A stretch of 64,000 nucleotides of DNA from Barthelona sp. PCE (Eukaryota; Metamonada: BaSk clade), in NCBI GenBank assembly GCA_040285745.1, contig JAUFOR010000005.1, positions 702,954 through 766,953 of the forward strand, read 5' to 3'. Each line of letters begins with the position of its first letter. Positions within the stretch are counted from its first letter, which is position 1. The position numbers and the translations under genes were made by a program. Positions 8,497 to 18,344 of this stretch are shown piece by piece. The notes below the pieces were generated by a model. That model did not search any database. It had not been told where the DNA came from and saw only the letters and a list, made by a program, of their open reading frames with translations.

Positions 8497-10590
8497 ATGC
8501 CCAGGGTTCGTAAATTCGAGGAAGACCTTGTCATCAAGGCGTATCCTGAGGGGCAGATGATATTTGAGGGAGAGGGCGTAGTATTGCTTAAGTCAAGAGG
8601 AAACATCAGCCTCATTGAAAGCGCTATTGAAGGCAAGGGCTTTGTTGGGTATGTGGAGGATACGCGTAAGCCTCTTAAGTACACATCCAAATTAAAAGCT
8701 GGAGAATCTTACATGATAATTGATGAGCTTTTTGATGATAATGGTATTGTAACCCATCTTGATATCTTATTATTTGATCATATCATGAGTGATGAACATA
8801 CAAGAAGAAGAATACCCTTCCCATTGGAGTTGAACAAACTTAGGAGGCTATACAGGAAAATAATTCCGATGGATGAAAACCACCTACTATTCACCTTTAT
8901 AAATGACAGTCAAGTGCTTCTGTGCTACATATTAAATGTGCTAACCGAGGAATATAGATATCTTGGAGCTTATGACTTAATTGAATCAAACATCAATTCA
9001 AACTACATTTTGTTAAGGAAATATCAAGATAATTCCATATGGCATTACAATTTTTCTGTTGATGACATGGACGAGTCACATGAACCTGATATTGAGCAGT
9101 TACATGGAATCTATTCAGGATGCATCAGGTGGTGTTTAAACTCAGATTGCACTTGTTTTGTTAGCTTTGGCATATATGAAGTAGTTAATGAACTAATAAT
9201 ATGTGACAGTCAAAGGAACCAAGTTAACTTGACAGGAAGGTTTCCGCAGCTTAAAGGATTGAATATTAGTAGAAACTCGAATTTTACATTATTTGAGCTC
9301 ACTCAAGATGTTTTGTCAATGGCATTCATTGGATCAAGTTTCACGGTGGTGGTTCATATCGAAAACGGTGAATTGAAGATGTCAGAGGGTAAACTGAATC
9401 TTGATAATGTACTCTGCAATGACTTGAAGCATATAGACTTGAACGATAATTCCTTTCGTGATGAAGATTGTGTTTTTTATGGTGTTGATAAAATAACAGG
9501 ACGTTATGGCCCAATCAAATTCAGAGCATTTGATAATGAGGTGTTTCGTTTGAACAGTCTTCACCCAAAACGAATTTTTTTTGATGGAATAGCGGAAGTG
9601 TATGATGACTCTTTGATAAGATATTACTTTTTTTTCAAAGAAAGGAAGCTTATTGTGCTGCGTGGGTATAGGAGACCGTTAATTCGTCTGGGCCGCGAGA
9701 TCCGACCAGTTCATCCAAATGAAGGAGATGATTTTATTGTATTAACAGAGGTAAATGGTTGTGCATATGGCAAATTATGCTGGACCGGCTCAAAATTTAA
9801 GCCAATCACAACCATTTTGCCTCATTGCGGTTCTATAAACTATGGTTTTATTCAAGGGTTGCCCTTAAATGTTGAATATAGTGAAGATGATACATGCTTG
9901 GTTTATTTAGGTAGTAAGGTGATTTTGGAGCTTCCACCGAATATTTATGTTCGACGTGTTCATGGTTCACATTTTGATAATTCAGCATGCATTCTGTGTA
10001 GAGATACATTCCATTTTTTTCGGTTCAATGTCAACGGTTATGATGTGGAGGTTCAAAAGCACATTGTTTTTGAACCTGGATATGTGGAGGATGTTTACTT
10101 CAACCCTCGTCCATTGGCTGAAACACCTGATCATCAGCTGTTTGTTGTACATGAAGATGATGAAGGTTTTGAAACGCAACATTTACACTGTCTTGATTGG
10201 TCAACAGGAAGCTTCTTAGAGCCTGTTCACCTTTATCAGAATAATAAGAATGAAAAAATTGAGGAAGGTCACAGTTTCCGTAATTTCGTGGGAGATTCAT
10301 ACATACACGTGAGGGGTGGTATCATTAAAGTATACGTTGAAGATGGTGCAATTAAGACGCGTTTTTTCACAAACAACAGTTTACCATATGAATTGAACAT
10401 AAGCCACGATCCAAATCTGCCTAACAACGTTATTCAAGACATGTCATACGAAGAGGAGACCAAGACAGTGGTGTTAAAAACATATAACGTTGAGGAAGAT
10501 CCGGAATCGATCAATCCCACAGTGGAAACGTTCCACCTTCCATCGTTCCTGGCTGAGGCGTCCATCGTTGAGTATTACATGCCAGATTAA
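8497..10590 (+). CDS. MPR-family protein, copy 1 (unknown function)
   Basis: 697 residues starting MPRVRKFEEDLVIKAYPEG. I do not recognise the family. The sequence is rich in short alternating hydrophobic segments and acidic turns, as in beta-propellers, but shows no clean WD40 or Kelch repeat. It has no signal peptide and no membrane segment, and contains scattered cysteines. Two close paralogues lie at 50591-52694 (frameshifted) and 54458-56578, with long identical stretches. Copy 1 differs from the other two around residues 547-590. The start is fixed by the shared N-terminus in all three. A stem-loop follows the stop. Most likely a lineage-specific expanding family. Confidence 0.85.
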   Translation: MPRVRKFEEDLVIKAYPEGQMIFEGEGVVLLKSRGNISLIESAIEGKGFVGYVEDTRKPLKYTSKLKAGESYMIIDELFDDNGIVTHLDILLFDHIMSDEHTRRRIPFPLELNKLRRLYRKIIPMDENHLLFTFINDSQVLLCYILNVLTEEYRYLGAYDLIESNINSNYILLRKYQDNSIWHYNFSVDDMDESHEPDIEQLHGIYSGCIRWCLNSDCTCFVSFGIYEVVNELIICDSQRNQVNLTGRFPQLKGLNISRNSNFTLFELTQDVLSMAFIGSSFTVVVHIENGELKMSEGKLNLDNVLCNDLKHIDLNDNSFRDEDCVFYGVDKITGRYGPIKFRAFDNEVFRLNSLHPKRIFFDGIAEVYDDSLIRYYFFFKERKLIVLRGYRRPLIRLGREIRPVHPNEGDDFIVLTEVNGCAYGKLCWTGSKFKPITTILPHCGSINYGFIQGLPLNVEYSEDDTCLVYLGSKVILELPPNIYVRRVHGSHFDNSACILCRDTFHFFRFNVNGYDVEVQKHIVFEPGYVEDVYFNPRPLAETPDHQLFVVHEDDEGFETQHLHCLDWSTGSFLEPVHLYQNNKNEKIEEGHSFRNFVGDSYIHVRGGIIKVYVEDGAIKTRFFTNNSLPYELNISHDPNLPNNVIQDMSYEEETKTVVLKTYNVEEDPESINPTVETFHLPSFLAEASIVEYYMPD

Positions 10591-10601
10591 CATGAACACA
10601 A

Positions 10602-10641
10602 CGAATAATTCCATGGTCAACAGATGCATGGAAATTATTCG
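10602..10641 (+). terminator. Stem-loop 11 bases after the MPR copy 1 stop
   Basis: Arms CGAATAATTCCATG (10602-10615) and CATGGAAATTATTCG (10627-10641) are complementary with one bulged base and an 11-base loop. In a eukaryote this is not a classical terminator; it may act in 3'-end formation or stability. A different hairpin (AATGAA/TTCATT) follows copy 2 and none is obvious after copy 3. Confidence 0.4.
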
Positions 10642-10904
10642 TGAATTCCATTAGTTGAGAAGAAGTTCTTTTCTAAAGAATGTCAAATTTCATATTTACA
10701 CGGTTGGAATGTAGGTGAAACTGTCCAACTCACTAACCTGATTTGGTTCATCACATTCATTTTGAGCTGAATGTTCCAAATCCACCTTCACAACAGAGGT
10801 ATGTTTACTTTCGGTCCTTAATCAATAAATAAATGCTCAAAAATTTCCTTTATCAGAGCTCCAAAGCACAGGGCAGCAATCGTGATGTACAAATTTTCAT
10901 AACC

Positions 10905-11069
10905 TCATTCAGGGATGGCGAACACGAATTTATATGCATGATTTTCTTCCAGAGTCTCATCCATGTTAACGGGTAATAAAGGAAAGTAATCAGATTCTTT
11001 ACAGAGATCTAAGTTCGGATATGGTGCCGCATACGGGCTACCTTCTTCAGAGTTTGGAAGTCCATACAT
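10905..11069 (-). pseudogene. 54-codon terminal-exon-like ORF in repeat unit B
   Basis: Minus-strand ORF from ATG at 11069 to TGA at 10905, starting MYGLPNSEEGSPYAAPYPNL and ending FVFAIPE. It is preceded directly by ACTATTTTTCAG, a good 3' splice-site shape. The sibling segment in unit C shares the GLP and APYPNLDLCK blocks. This could be a real last exon of a small gene or a decayed exon cassette. I cannot find a convincing upstream exon or donor, so it is listed as a gene fragment. Confidence 0.35.
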
Positions 11070-11163
11070 CTGAAAAATAGTAGTATTTCAATTACTAAAT
11101 AATACAATAAAATAAATAGGAAACCTTAAAATGGTGAGAAATTGAAATACACCCGCATACGTT

Positions 11164-11353
11164 CTATTCCATTCTCTGTTCAAAATCAATTACAGGATCG
11201 TCCTGATCATGATTCACCATAGTTCCTTCCCTTATATGCAGCGGTAGTAAAGCCTGAAACTTTGATGATTTACAGAGATCTAAGTTTGGGTATGGTGCCA
11301 CGAAGGGGTCACCGAGGTCGGTGTGCGGAAGTCCACAAATCCGACTCTCGATA
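11164..11353 (-). pseudogene. Exon-like ORF in repeat unit C
   Basis: Minus-strand open segment beginning after TATTTATTAG (about 11353), reading YRESRICGLP-like sequence in one frame and ending FEQRME at the stop at 11164. The middle carries APYPNLDLCK, shared with unit B. The frame is open but there is no ATG at the same place as in unit B. Probably a paralogous terminal exon or its remnant. Confidence 0.3.
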
Positions 11354-11741
11354 CTAATAAATAGGTATAAAATATACAAAAGAAAATAGGAAACCTTGAT
11401 ATAAGTGAACTAAGCAAATTCAACCCTGCTTCGTGTTCCATTCTCTAATTGTTCATCAATCTGGGATCTTGAGGATCGGTTGCAGGGCCATTATGAAAAT
11501 GGACTCTTAATTTGTATCAGATTTTGAAGCAATAGATCGAAACCTCATCAAATCTTCACTAAAAAAAATTGTTCAAGATCATTAACTTCGAATACTCATA
11601 GTTAAATGATAAAACATCAATGACATTTCGCACCTATCAGTCATGTGTTTCACTCGCGTTGCAATTCTTCTTTCAAAGATAATGCATAACATAGTTATTT
11701 TAATTCTTTTACTTTTTCCGGGAATTTATAATTAATCTGAC

Positions 11742-14700
11742 ATGGTTAGAGCATTTAAAACCGAAGACGGACATGCTTATGTGAAGTGGGTTGATGAAAA
11801 ACAGATCGTAGATGTGGTATTATCTGATGAACCTTACACCGGTGTATCTTGGACATCTAAGGATGAGCGAGTTTTGGCCACGGTGCACACTGGTCACATC
11901 AGCGTGTTCAGTATTCCGTCATTGGAGGAAATTTACGCCGTACCTACCAATTCAAAGGTTATGTATGGTTGTTTGAGTTTTGACGGACAAGTTCTGGCAT
12001 TCAGGGTCGGTGATGACTACCATGTACATTGCATAAGCTCGCAAAGTTTAATCTCGAATGTTACTTTTACAAAAGGAAGCAATTGCTGGGTCAATTCTGA
12101 GGCTATCTTTGTTCAAGAGAGTGTTAACCATGTGCACAAGTTTATTCATGGTTCAAGCGAGGCAGCCATGAAGTTTGATGGTCTTTTTGCTGTTGAGCAG
12201 AGTGATGGAGAAATGTTTTTTTTGGAAAGTTATTTCACTGGAGAAGCAAAGAAATACAAGTTCAGATTCAGAGATTGTGGAAATAATGTTTTATTTGAGA
12301 GAAATCATAACAGACATGTAGTTCTAATTTCAGCAGACATTTCATCGAATTATCTGATGTTTAGTGAGTCAGGTAGGACAATGGTGTATAACCGATCAAC
12401 ATTAGCTACGGTGTGGGCAAAAAACATAAAAAAAATTGAAGCAGTGTACATTTCACCAGATGAAGAGCACTTCACAGTTGTTAGAAGTTCTGGAATTGGG
12501 TATATTTATAATGTTCAAAACGAATTAGTTGCCTCCGTTCCATCGCATTGCACAGGACCAACTGTTTCGTATGATATTGTTGAAGATTATTTAATTAAGG
12601 CTAACACTCCACTTGGCTCGTTCTTTTGTTGTGGATCATTCAGTATTTGTGAAGAAAACTACTTTGTCAAAAAGGTTAAAAATGGCTGTCTTTGTTTTTT
12701 TTCATCGAGAATTGCTTACATATCTGAGGTGAACTACATTACTAAGAAACATGACCCTCACAACGGAATTATTGTCAATGTCACAAAAGATGCTGACTCA
12801 GTGTTCCATGTTGAATTGGATGATGGCACGTTTATGCTTGTTGAGTGGACCAAAGATGATGGGTTTGGCCGTATTTTGAAGTGCAACAGTGATAGAAACA
12901 ACTATGGTAACGCTATAGATATTGAGATTAGTGAATTGTACTCCAGAATCATTGAACAGAAGTTGGAATCAAAGTTTGAAAGGCAGAAGTCAGAGATGGA
13001 AGTTAAGTTGCAGAAGCAGAAAAAGGATATGGACACGAAGTTCCAGGTAACTTTTGATATACTGAGTCAGCTGGTACCCAATTCGGGTAACAGTGAGTAC
13101 AGTGCGCTGACGGAGCATGTTAACGACTGTGCTGCCGCCGTTCGTCAGCTTGAGATGCCACCCAACTCATTTTTTGATTTATTATCTTCTAACCCTAGTG
13201 TGAATACGTTGGAACAGCATATGAATGAACTAGAGCAGGCTATTAACTTCATTAATTCACTGAAAAACATCATTTTAGATTTTGAGTTAGAAGATACCTT
13301 ATCCATCACTTTCAGCTCCAAGTTTTCGGATTTGGTAGCACAGTTTCGCATTGCTAAGTTGCTGAACGAGTATTCCTACGCTGCTAAACTTACAGAACTG
13401 CAGAGTTTGGATGTTTACTTCAAGGTTTTCGATAAGTATGACAAGCTTCACTTGGCTGAGGTGCACTCAGCGCTCATACATTTCAGCGACAAGAGTAAGG
13501 CTTTGGATGACATCGTTGAACAGATCAAACACATCACACAGCGCGTTAAGGAGTTCAAGGAAGCACAAAACGCGCAGGATGAAGTAGATGTCACCATCGA
13601 TTTCGATCAACTGTATTCGCTTCAAGACCAGCTGGATCGTCATCATTCGGATATCAACGGGTATACACGTGCTCATTTCGTGGATACCAAGGCTCATCTG
13701 CTTGATGTAATTGAGTCAAACGCTATACAATTGAAAGATACAATTTGTGAGTTTTCTCTCGCCGTCAACCTCAACAGCACACTGGTGGAGCTGCAACTGT
13801 CTTCAATCAGGTTTCCCTCTGTTCCAAAGATCATCAGTTACGATAACTATCTAAACGGCGATCTGGAGGAAATTGGATTGCATAACGACACGTTGGTAAG
13901 GGATGATCTGTTCATCAAGTGTATATGTGTCTCCGAAAGGTTTAGGGGCGACAGAGACATGAATCTTAAAGCACTGCGAAGGGAGCTACGTGTTCTGACA
14001 AAGCTTCACCCATGTGTCGTATCACTCAAGAATGTCGTACTTGTGCCTGAAATGAAAAGGGGCTCCACAACTGTCAAATTCGTATGTTTAGAGCTTGAAC
14101 GCGCACCCTACGATCTTGAGCAGTTTTTGAGCGCATTCCCCGATCTTGATATTTCGACGAGGAACAGTTTGGCTCACCAGCTAGTAATGTCTGTGTTCAT
14201 GATGCACGCCAGCGGTATTATTTTGAGGGATCTCAAACCGCAGAACGTTCTTGTTTTCTGCAACGAGGATGGATCCAATCCCAAACTCAAATTGTGCGAC
14301 TTTGGTGTCAGTGTCTCCATCAACCAAACTATGGGTGGCCAAACTATGGTTGGAACATTTGGTTACATGGCCCCTGAAGTGTTTAATGGACAACCCCACA
14401 CCTTCCTGAGTGAAATCTTCTCGCTTGGAAAAACTGTTGCATTTATTTTTGCGCAGGACAGAAGCAACATTGCCAATTTGGGTTTGCCGAATAACTGCAC
14501 ACACTCTGAAATTATCCAGCGCTGCCAAGCTCAGGATCCTCAGCTGAGACCGTCCATTTACGAGCTCAGCTGCTATGAGTGGCGCGCAAACGCACCGGTA
14601 GCGCAGGACCGCATCACACTCATCCGACGCCAGATCAACCAGTTCATCTTTGCTAAGCAGGCGCTGCTGCGCGACAACGGGCGTGATGGATGCACAATGG

Positions 14701-15920
14701 AGTTCGAGCAAACCACTGAGTCCTTCGATGAACTATTCGTTAAGGTGTTCACCAATACCAGAACGTTCATGAGCGGCGCTGAGCATTTCGGCGCTTCGAT
14801 TAAGATGCACGGAATGGAGCAGCTCTCGCTTGTTCAGTTCGTGGACTACATTTTCGAGTATCGCTCCTTCATCCACTTCGATACCACGGCTTCTGAAGAC
14901 CTCATCGAGGCCGTGTGCGGCTTCCTGTACTGCTGTTTCGTGTTCCAGACACCGGTTGACGACGTGCAGGTTGGCCAGTTCTTGCTGAATGCGCTCAGTG
15001 AAGATTATGACAAGCTTTCTGAGGCAATTGTCTTCGACAGGGTGTTCCAGACCGAGTCGGCGTACATCATCAACATGCTGAAGCACGACGGCCTGAACTT
15101 CAACTTCTTAGGCGGTGAGGACAGGTTGGTTACAGCTGACAATATTGATGAATTCCTGCAGTTCGCCCGTGAATCCGCATCCGAACCATGGGTGGAGCTG
15201 TCGAAGAAAGTTAACGCAACATTTAACTCGCATGAGCTCACTGCGCAATTAGGTGTCACACTGACTTTCGCTGAAGTCAAGGCGATGATGTGCGGCCCAC
15301 CCCGGTTTTCCGCCGAGCAGGTGCTTTCCGCTTTCGACTACGAGCAGGAGGTGCCATCTGAAGTACGTAACGCCCTGTCTGAGGTGTTGCACAGTTTCAA
15401 CTCGCTTGATTTGCTGCAGTTCGTGTACTGGCTCAACGGCTCGCCCGAACTGAACTTGTTCACTGTAATTCTGCAGCCAGTCGACACCATGCTGCCGTCT
15501 GTCGCCCTTTGCGACCACACGTTGAGGCTCCCGAACAGCGTTTTACGCGTGCGCGAAGGAATCCCTCTCGCCATCCGCGGCATCCTCCCAAACGAGTTCA
15601 AGCTCTTTATCACGCAGCGCCTCTCGCAATGGACGCAGGACGACGTAGACAAGCTCAACAACCGCTTGCATAACGCAACCTTGATTACTATTGAGTTTAA
15701 CAACATTCCAGGTGTGCCGTCTGTGCGCGTATGTCCGAATTGCCTGACACCCATAGAGCACGGTGGAGCGTGTAAGAACATGAAGTGCTTCACGTGCGCT
15801 CGCGATTTCTGCTTCTCGTGTCTCTCATCTAACTGCGGACACTACGGTCAGTGTAACGTTGCCCCGGTACAAAATGTCACCCTCGAGCAGGTGAAGGAAC
15901 GCATGCAGCAGTTCCAATAG
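11742..15920 (+). CDS. Propeller-like/coiled-coil/protein kinase/RING2 (IBR) fusion
   Basis: 1392 residues. Residues 1 to about 390 are beta-rich and propeller-like. About 400-440 is a Lys/Glu coiled coil, followed by further helical regions to about 690. A protein kinase domain follows: FIKC as the likely beta-3 lysine, LRDLKPQN (catalytic D830, with Leu replacing the usual HRD histidine), DFG at 853-855 and GTFGYMAPE. No clear glycine-rich loop is visible. A helical region leads to a C-terminal zinc module at about 1330-1372 (CPNC...C-x4-C-x2-C-x4-C-x2-C with IEHGGACKNMKC), typical of the IBR/RING2 domain of RBR ubiquitin ligases; the RING1 part is not seen. The combination suggests kinase signalling linked to ubiquitin transfer or binding. 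The MVRAF start loosely resembles the MPR genes around it. Confidence 0.88.
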   Translation: MVRAFKTEDGHAYVKWVDEKQIVDVVLSDEPYTGVSWTSKDERVLATVHTGHISVFSIPSLEEIYAVPTNSKVMYGCLSFDGQVLAFRVGDDYHVHCISSQSLISNVTFTKGSNCWVNSEAIFVQESVNHVHKFIHGSSEAAMKFDGLFAVEQSDGEMFFLESYFTGEAKKYKFRFRDCGNNVLFERNHNRHVVLISADISSNYLMFSESGRTMVYNRSTLATVWAKNIKKIEAVYISPDEEHFTVVRSSGIGYIYNVQNELVASVPSHCTGPTVSYDIVEDYLIKANTPLGSFFCCGSFSICEENYFVKKVKNGCLCFFSSRIAYISEVNYITKKHDPHNGIIVNVTKDADSVFHVELDDGTFMLVEWTKDDGFGRILKCNSDRNNYGNAIDIEISELYSRIIEQKLESKFERQKSEMEVKLQKQKKDMDTKFQVTFDILSQLVPNSGNSEYSALTEHVNDCAAAVRQLEMPPNSFFDLLSSNPSVNTLEQHMNELEQAINFINSLKNIILDFELEDTLSITFSSKFSDLVAQFRIAKLLNEYSYAAKLTELQSLDVYFKVFDKYDKLHLAEVHSALIHFSDKSKALDDIVEQIKHITQRVKEFKEAQNAQDEVDVTIDFDQLYSLQDQLDRHHSDINGYTRAHFVDTKAHLLDVIESNAIQLKDTICEFSLAVNLNSTLVELQLSSIRFPSVPKIISYDNYLNGDLEEIGLHNDTLVRDDLFIKCICVSERFRGDRDMNLKALRRELRVLTKLHPCVVSLKNVVLVPEMKRGSTTVKFVCLELERAPYDLEQFLSAFPDLDISTRNSLAHQLVMSVFMMHASGIILRDLKPQNVLVFCNEDGSNPKLKLCDFGVSVSINQTMGGQTMVGTFGYMAPEVFNGQPHTFLSEIFSLGKTVAFIFAQDRSNIANLGLPNNCTHSEIIQRCQAQDPQLRPSIYELSCYEWRANAPVAQDRITLIRRQINQFIFAKQALLRDNGRDGCTMEFEQTTESFDELFVKVFTNTRTFMSGAEHFGASIKMHGMEQLSLVQFVDYIFEYRSFIHFDTTASEDLIEAVCGFLYCCFVFQTPVDDVQVGQFLLNALSEDYDKLSEAIVFDRVFQTESAYIINMLKHDGLNFNFLGGEDRLVTADNIDEFLQFARESASEPWVELSKKVNATFNSHELTAQLGVTLTFAEVKAMMCGPPRFSAEQVLSAFDYEQEVPSEVRNALSEVLHSFNSLDLLQFVYWLNGSPELNLFTVILQPVDTMLPSVALCDHTLRLPNSVLRVREGIPLAIRGILPNEFKLFITQRLSQWTQDDVDKLNNRLHNATLITIEFNNIPGVPSVRVCPNCLTPIEHGGACKNMKCFTCARDFCFSCLSSNCGHYGQCNVAPVQNVTLEQVKERMQQFQ

Positions 15921-16287
15921 ACTGATGGTAGATTTTGTAGCTGTTAAATTATGTGTAAATGTAAATATATTGTCCACATTGGGCGTGAAATAATGTGTAA
16001 CATTAACATTATTACTAAAATTACAATCGAAGCATGTACTTCATTGGTAATACCCACGAGCATTTCTGAGAGAGTGTATGCCATCTGTCGATTTTGTTTT
16101 TATATTCGTTGTTAGATAGGGGTGATTAAAGTAATTCCATTTTTTTAAAAATCTATACCAAAATTTTTAAATCTTGTAAATTGAATGTTGGACATAGGTG
16201 TTTACTAATACATATGGTCTCTTGCGCACAACTAGATTTCCACTAATTACGATAAAGGTCCAATCATGTAAGTTCGGATCCCTACTA
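15921..16287. other. Convergent intergenic region with 3' motifs
   Basis: 367 bases between convergent genes. Just after the kinase stop, two overlapping GTAAAT motifs (TGTAAAT at 15954-15960, GTAAATA at 15961-15967) are candidate poly(A) signals. The rest is AT-rich and shows no gene. Confidence 0.5.
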
Positions 16288-18048
16288 TCAAGTGCCATGG
16301 GTGAAGGAAACAAACCGTGCAGTTTCGTAAAACTCCCTCAAATCAATACATTCGTTCGCAGTATCAAAAGATGTGAACATATCGTTGAATACAATCTTAA
16401 TCACATCCACGCAATAATCATTTACCTTCTTACTCGCTGCTAGGACCACGTAAGGGTCTAGAGAGTGCAACAAAACAGTGGAATCTTTGGAAAACGGAAA
16501 CTCATTTGAAATAACATTACCCGTATTTGGAACGTAAAAAACTCTGTTAGAAATCAGCGCACTTACTCCAATAAACAGAGATTCTGACAAAGGAGAGCCA
16601 TCAAGCTGCACCGACTCAATTTGGCCTTCCTTTTCATTGTAACGCAGGAAATACAAACTTTCTTCTTCTGCAAAATCAAAATGCAATCCCACAACTACTT
16701 CATCAATGCAATACGGATTAACCTCAACGATGCAATCAATATCCATATTGAGGGTAACTGTTTTTTGAACTACTCCGCTGTGATGCAGAATATGCAACAC
16801 AATTCCACTCCTTTCAACCACCCACAGTCTATTTCCGTTAAGCATACACCTCTCGCGGACTGTTTCAGAGATCCCAGGATTCAATTTTAACACTAAATCG
16901 AGAAACCCCTTTGCTCTTCTCTGATAACGTATGGAGCCTTGAAATACATCATTACTTGGCTGAATATTGCTGCTCAGCAGCGACCATCCACTGTCCTCAA
17001 TGTAAATTCGCTCGAAAAATCTGGGGTCTTCCATCACAACTTGATGATTGAAAAAGTCGTGAATGACTTTATGGTGCGACAAGCTGAATAGACCTGTTTT
17101 TCCCACTTCTGCAATTGTTGCACTGCTTTGAATGCTGAATGCACATGATTGCAGTGTAATCATATCACTTAAAAGGTGATAAACCTCGTCCTGGAGGAAA
17201 AACAATTTACCATTGAAACAAGCAAAATGCAACAGAGGATATCTGTTCAACACGTCATAAGAAGATCCATCCCTTGTATCATAACACGAAACAACATTAT
17301 GCCTCCTCACAAAGAACAGATAGTGACCGATCCTTACATACTGAACAGATGGAAGTATTTCGGGCATCTCATAAGGTAATGGGGCGTATGCCTTCGAGTC
17401 ACACGATTGGAAAGAGTAATACTTGCCATCTCGCTTACAAATGATTTTTTGTGATCCTTGTGTCATTTCAGCACAGCAGAACTCTTCATTCATTAAGGCA
17501 TGACCCATCAAACATGGCATTCCGTCTATGTATCCGATCTTATGCCTGATTGTGTTTTCTAAGAAATCCAGTGCAATGAATACACCATCGATAATTACAC
17601 CATGGAAAAGCCACGCATTTTCTATTTCATCCCCATCCTGTGACGTAACAACACACTCCTCGGCTGTATCAACATTGTGATAAAGGATACAACGCTGGTC
17701 GTAACTGATGTAATTCTTCTCATCAAGCATGACATATCCTTGCTTATGAGTTTCGTATTCCTTCAATACAGAAAGCGCACCACGGCCCCCATGGTCTTCT
17801 TTATAAGAAATTGAATGAACAGTTCTCGACATAAAAGTTTTGTTTCGTGATAGAAAAATGTCAGGATCAGTTACCGATACAATAAGATAATCATCATGGA
17901 TCGGATTGACCAATGACGAGCTGGCATCAAATACAAGTGATGCAACTTGCTTATTCAAGGTAGGATAGTTGTTAACGCTCACACACATGTGATTACTATT
18001 TAATATGTAAGTAAAGCACTGCCCGAAATTTTCCTTTGCCCTTGGCAT
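16288..18048 (-). CDS. MPR-starting beta-rich protein, unknown function
   Basis: 586 residues starting MPRAKENFGQ. Not recognised. It is beta-rich with many short hydrophobic strands and aromatic or Cys residues, with no signal peptide or membrane segment. It looks like a propeller-type protein without canonical repeat signatures. It shares only the MPR start and general composition with the 8497 family; I cannot align them by eye. It is convergent with the kinase fusion gene and divergent from the type I membrane protein gene. Confidence 0.8.
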   Translation of the reverse strand: MPRAKENFGQCFTYILNSNHMCVSVNNYPTLNKQVASLVFDASSSLVNPIHDDYLIVSVTDPDIFLSRNKTFMSRTVHSISYKEDHGGRGALSVLKEYETHKQGYVMLDEKNYISYDQRCILYHNVDTAEECVVTSQDGDEIENAWLFHGVIIDGVFIALDFLENTIRHKIGYIDGMPCLMGHALMNEEFCCAEMTQGSQKIICKRDGKYYSFQSCDSKAYAPLPYEMPEILPSVQYVRIGHYLFFVRRHNVVSCYDTRDGSSYDVLNRYPLLHFACFNGKLFFLQDEVYHLLSDMITLQSCAFSIQSSATIAEVGKTGLFSLSHHKVIHDFFNHQVVMEDPRFFERIYIEDSGWSLLSSNIQPSNDVFQGSIRYQRRAKGFLDLVLKLNPGISETVRERCMLNGNRLWVVERSGIVLHILHHSGVVQKTVTLNMDIDCIVEVNPYCIDEVVVGLHFDFAEEESLYFLRYNEKEGQIESVQLDGSPLSESLFIGVSALISNRVFYVPNTGNVISNEFPFSKDSTVLLHSLDPYVVLAASKKVNDYCVDVIKIVFNDMFTSFDTANECIDLREFYETARFVSFTHGT

Positions 18049-18344
18049 CGTAAATAAAATATAAACAAACGGTGCTCCTCAGAAAAGAAAGAGAAATACA
18101 AAAACAGTTTTAGTTTTCATCATTGTCTGTTCTTGTACTACTATGAAGTTAATTAGAGAATTTTCCACAATAAATAGTGATATAACGAGAAATCGTGAAC
18201 CTGATGAATCAATCATGCTATATTGCCTTGAACAACACAAGAAATGTCTTTTCACGTACACTCACAATGAAATTTAACACTAATCTCAACACAAAAAAAG
18301 AAACTACGCTAGTGCAAAAAATACCCTTTTTCTTTTATTCTTTC

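Larger units (their letters stand above)
10905..11460 (-). repeat. Tandem ~270-base exon-like repeat, two full units and a remnant
   Basis: Unit B (about 10939-11185) and unit C (about 11190-11460) repeat with a period near 270 bases. 'acagagatctaagtt' recurs at about 11001 and 11272, 'ggaaacctt' at about 11119 and 11388, and 'tccattctct' at about 11170 and 11440. Each unit, read on the minus strand, has an intron-like AT-rich segment ending in CAG or TAG, then a short coding-like segment containing APYPNLDLCK. A diverged single unit lies at 8010-8175. Unit sequences differ enough that the duplication is not very recent. Confidence 0.7.
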
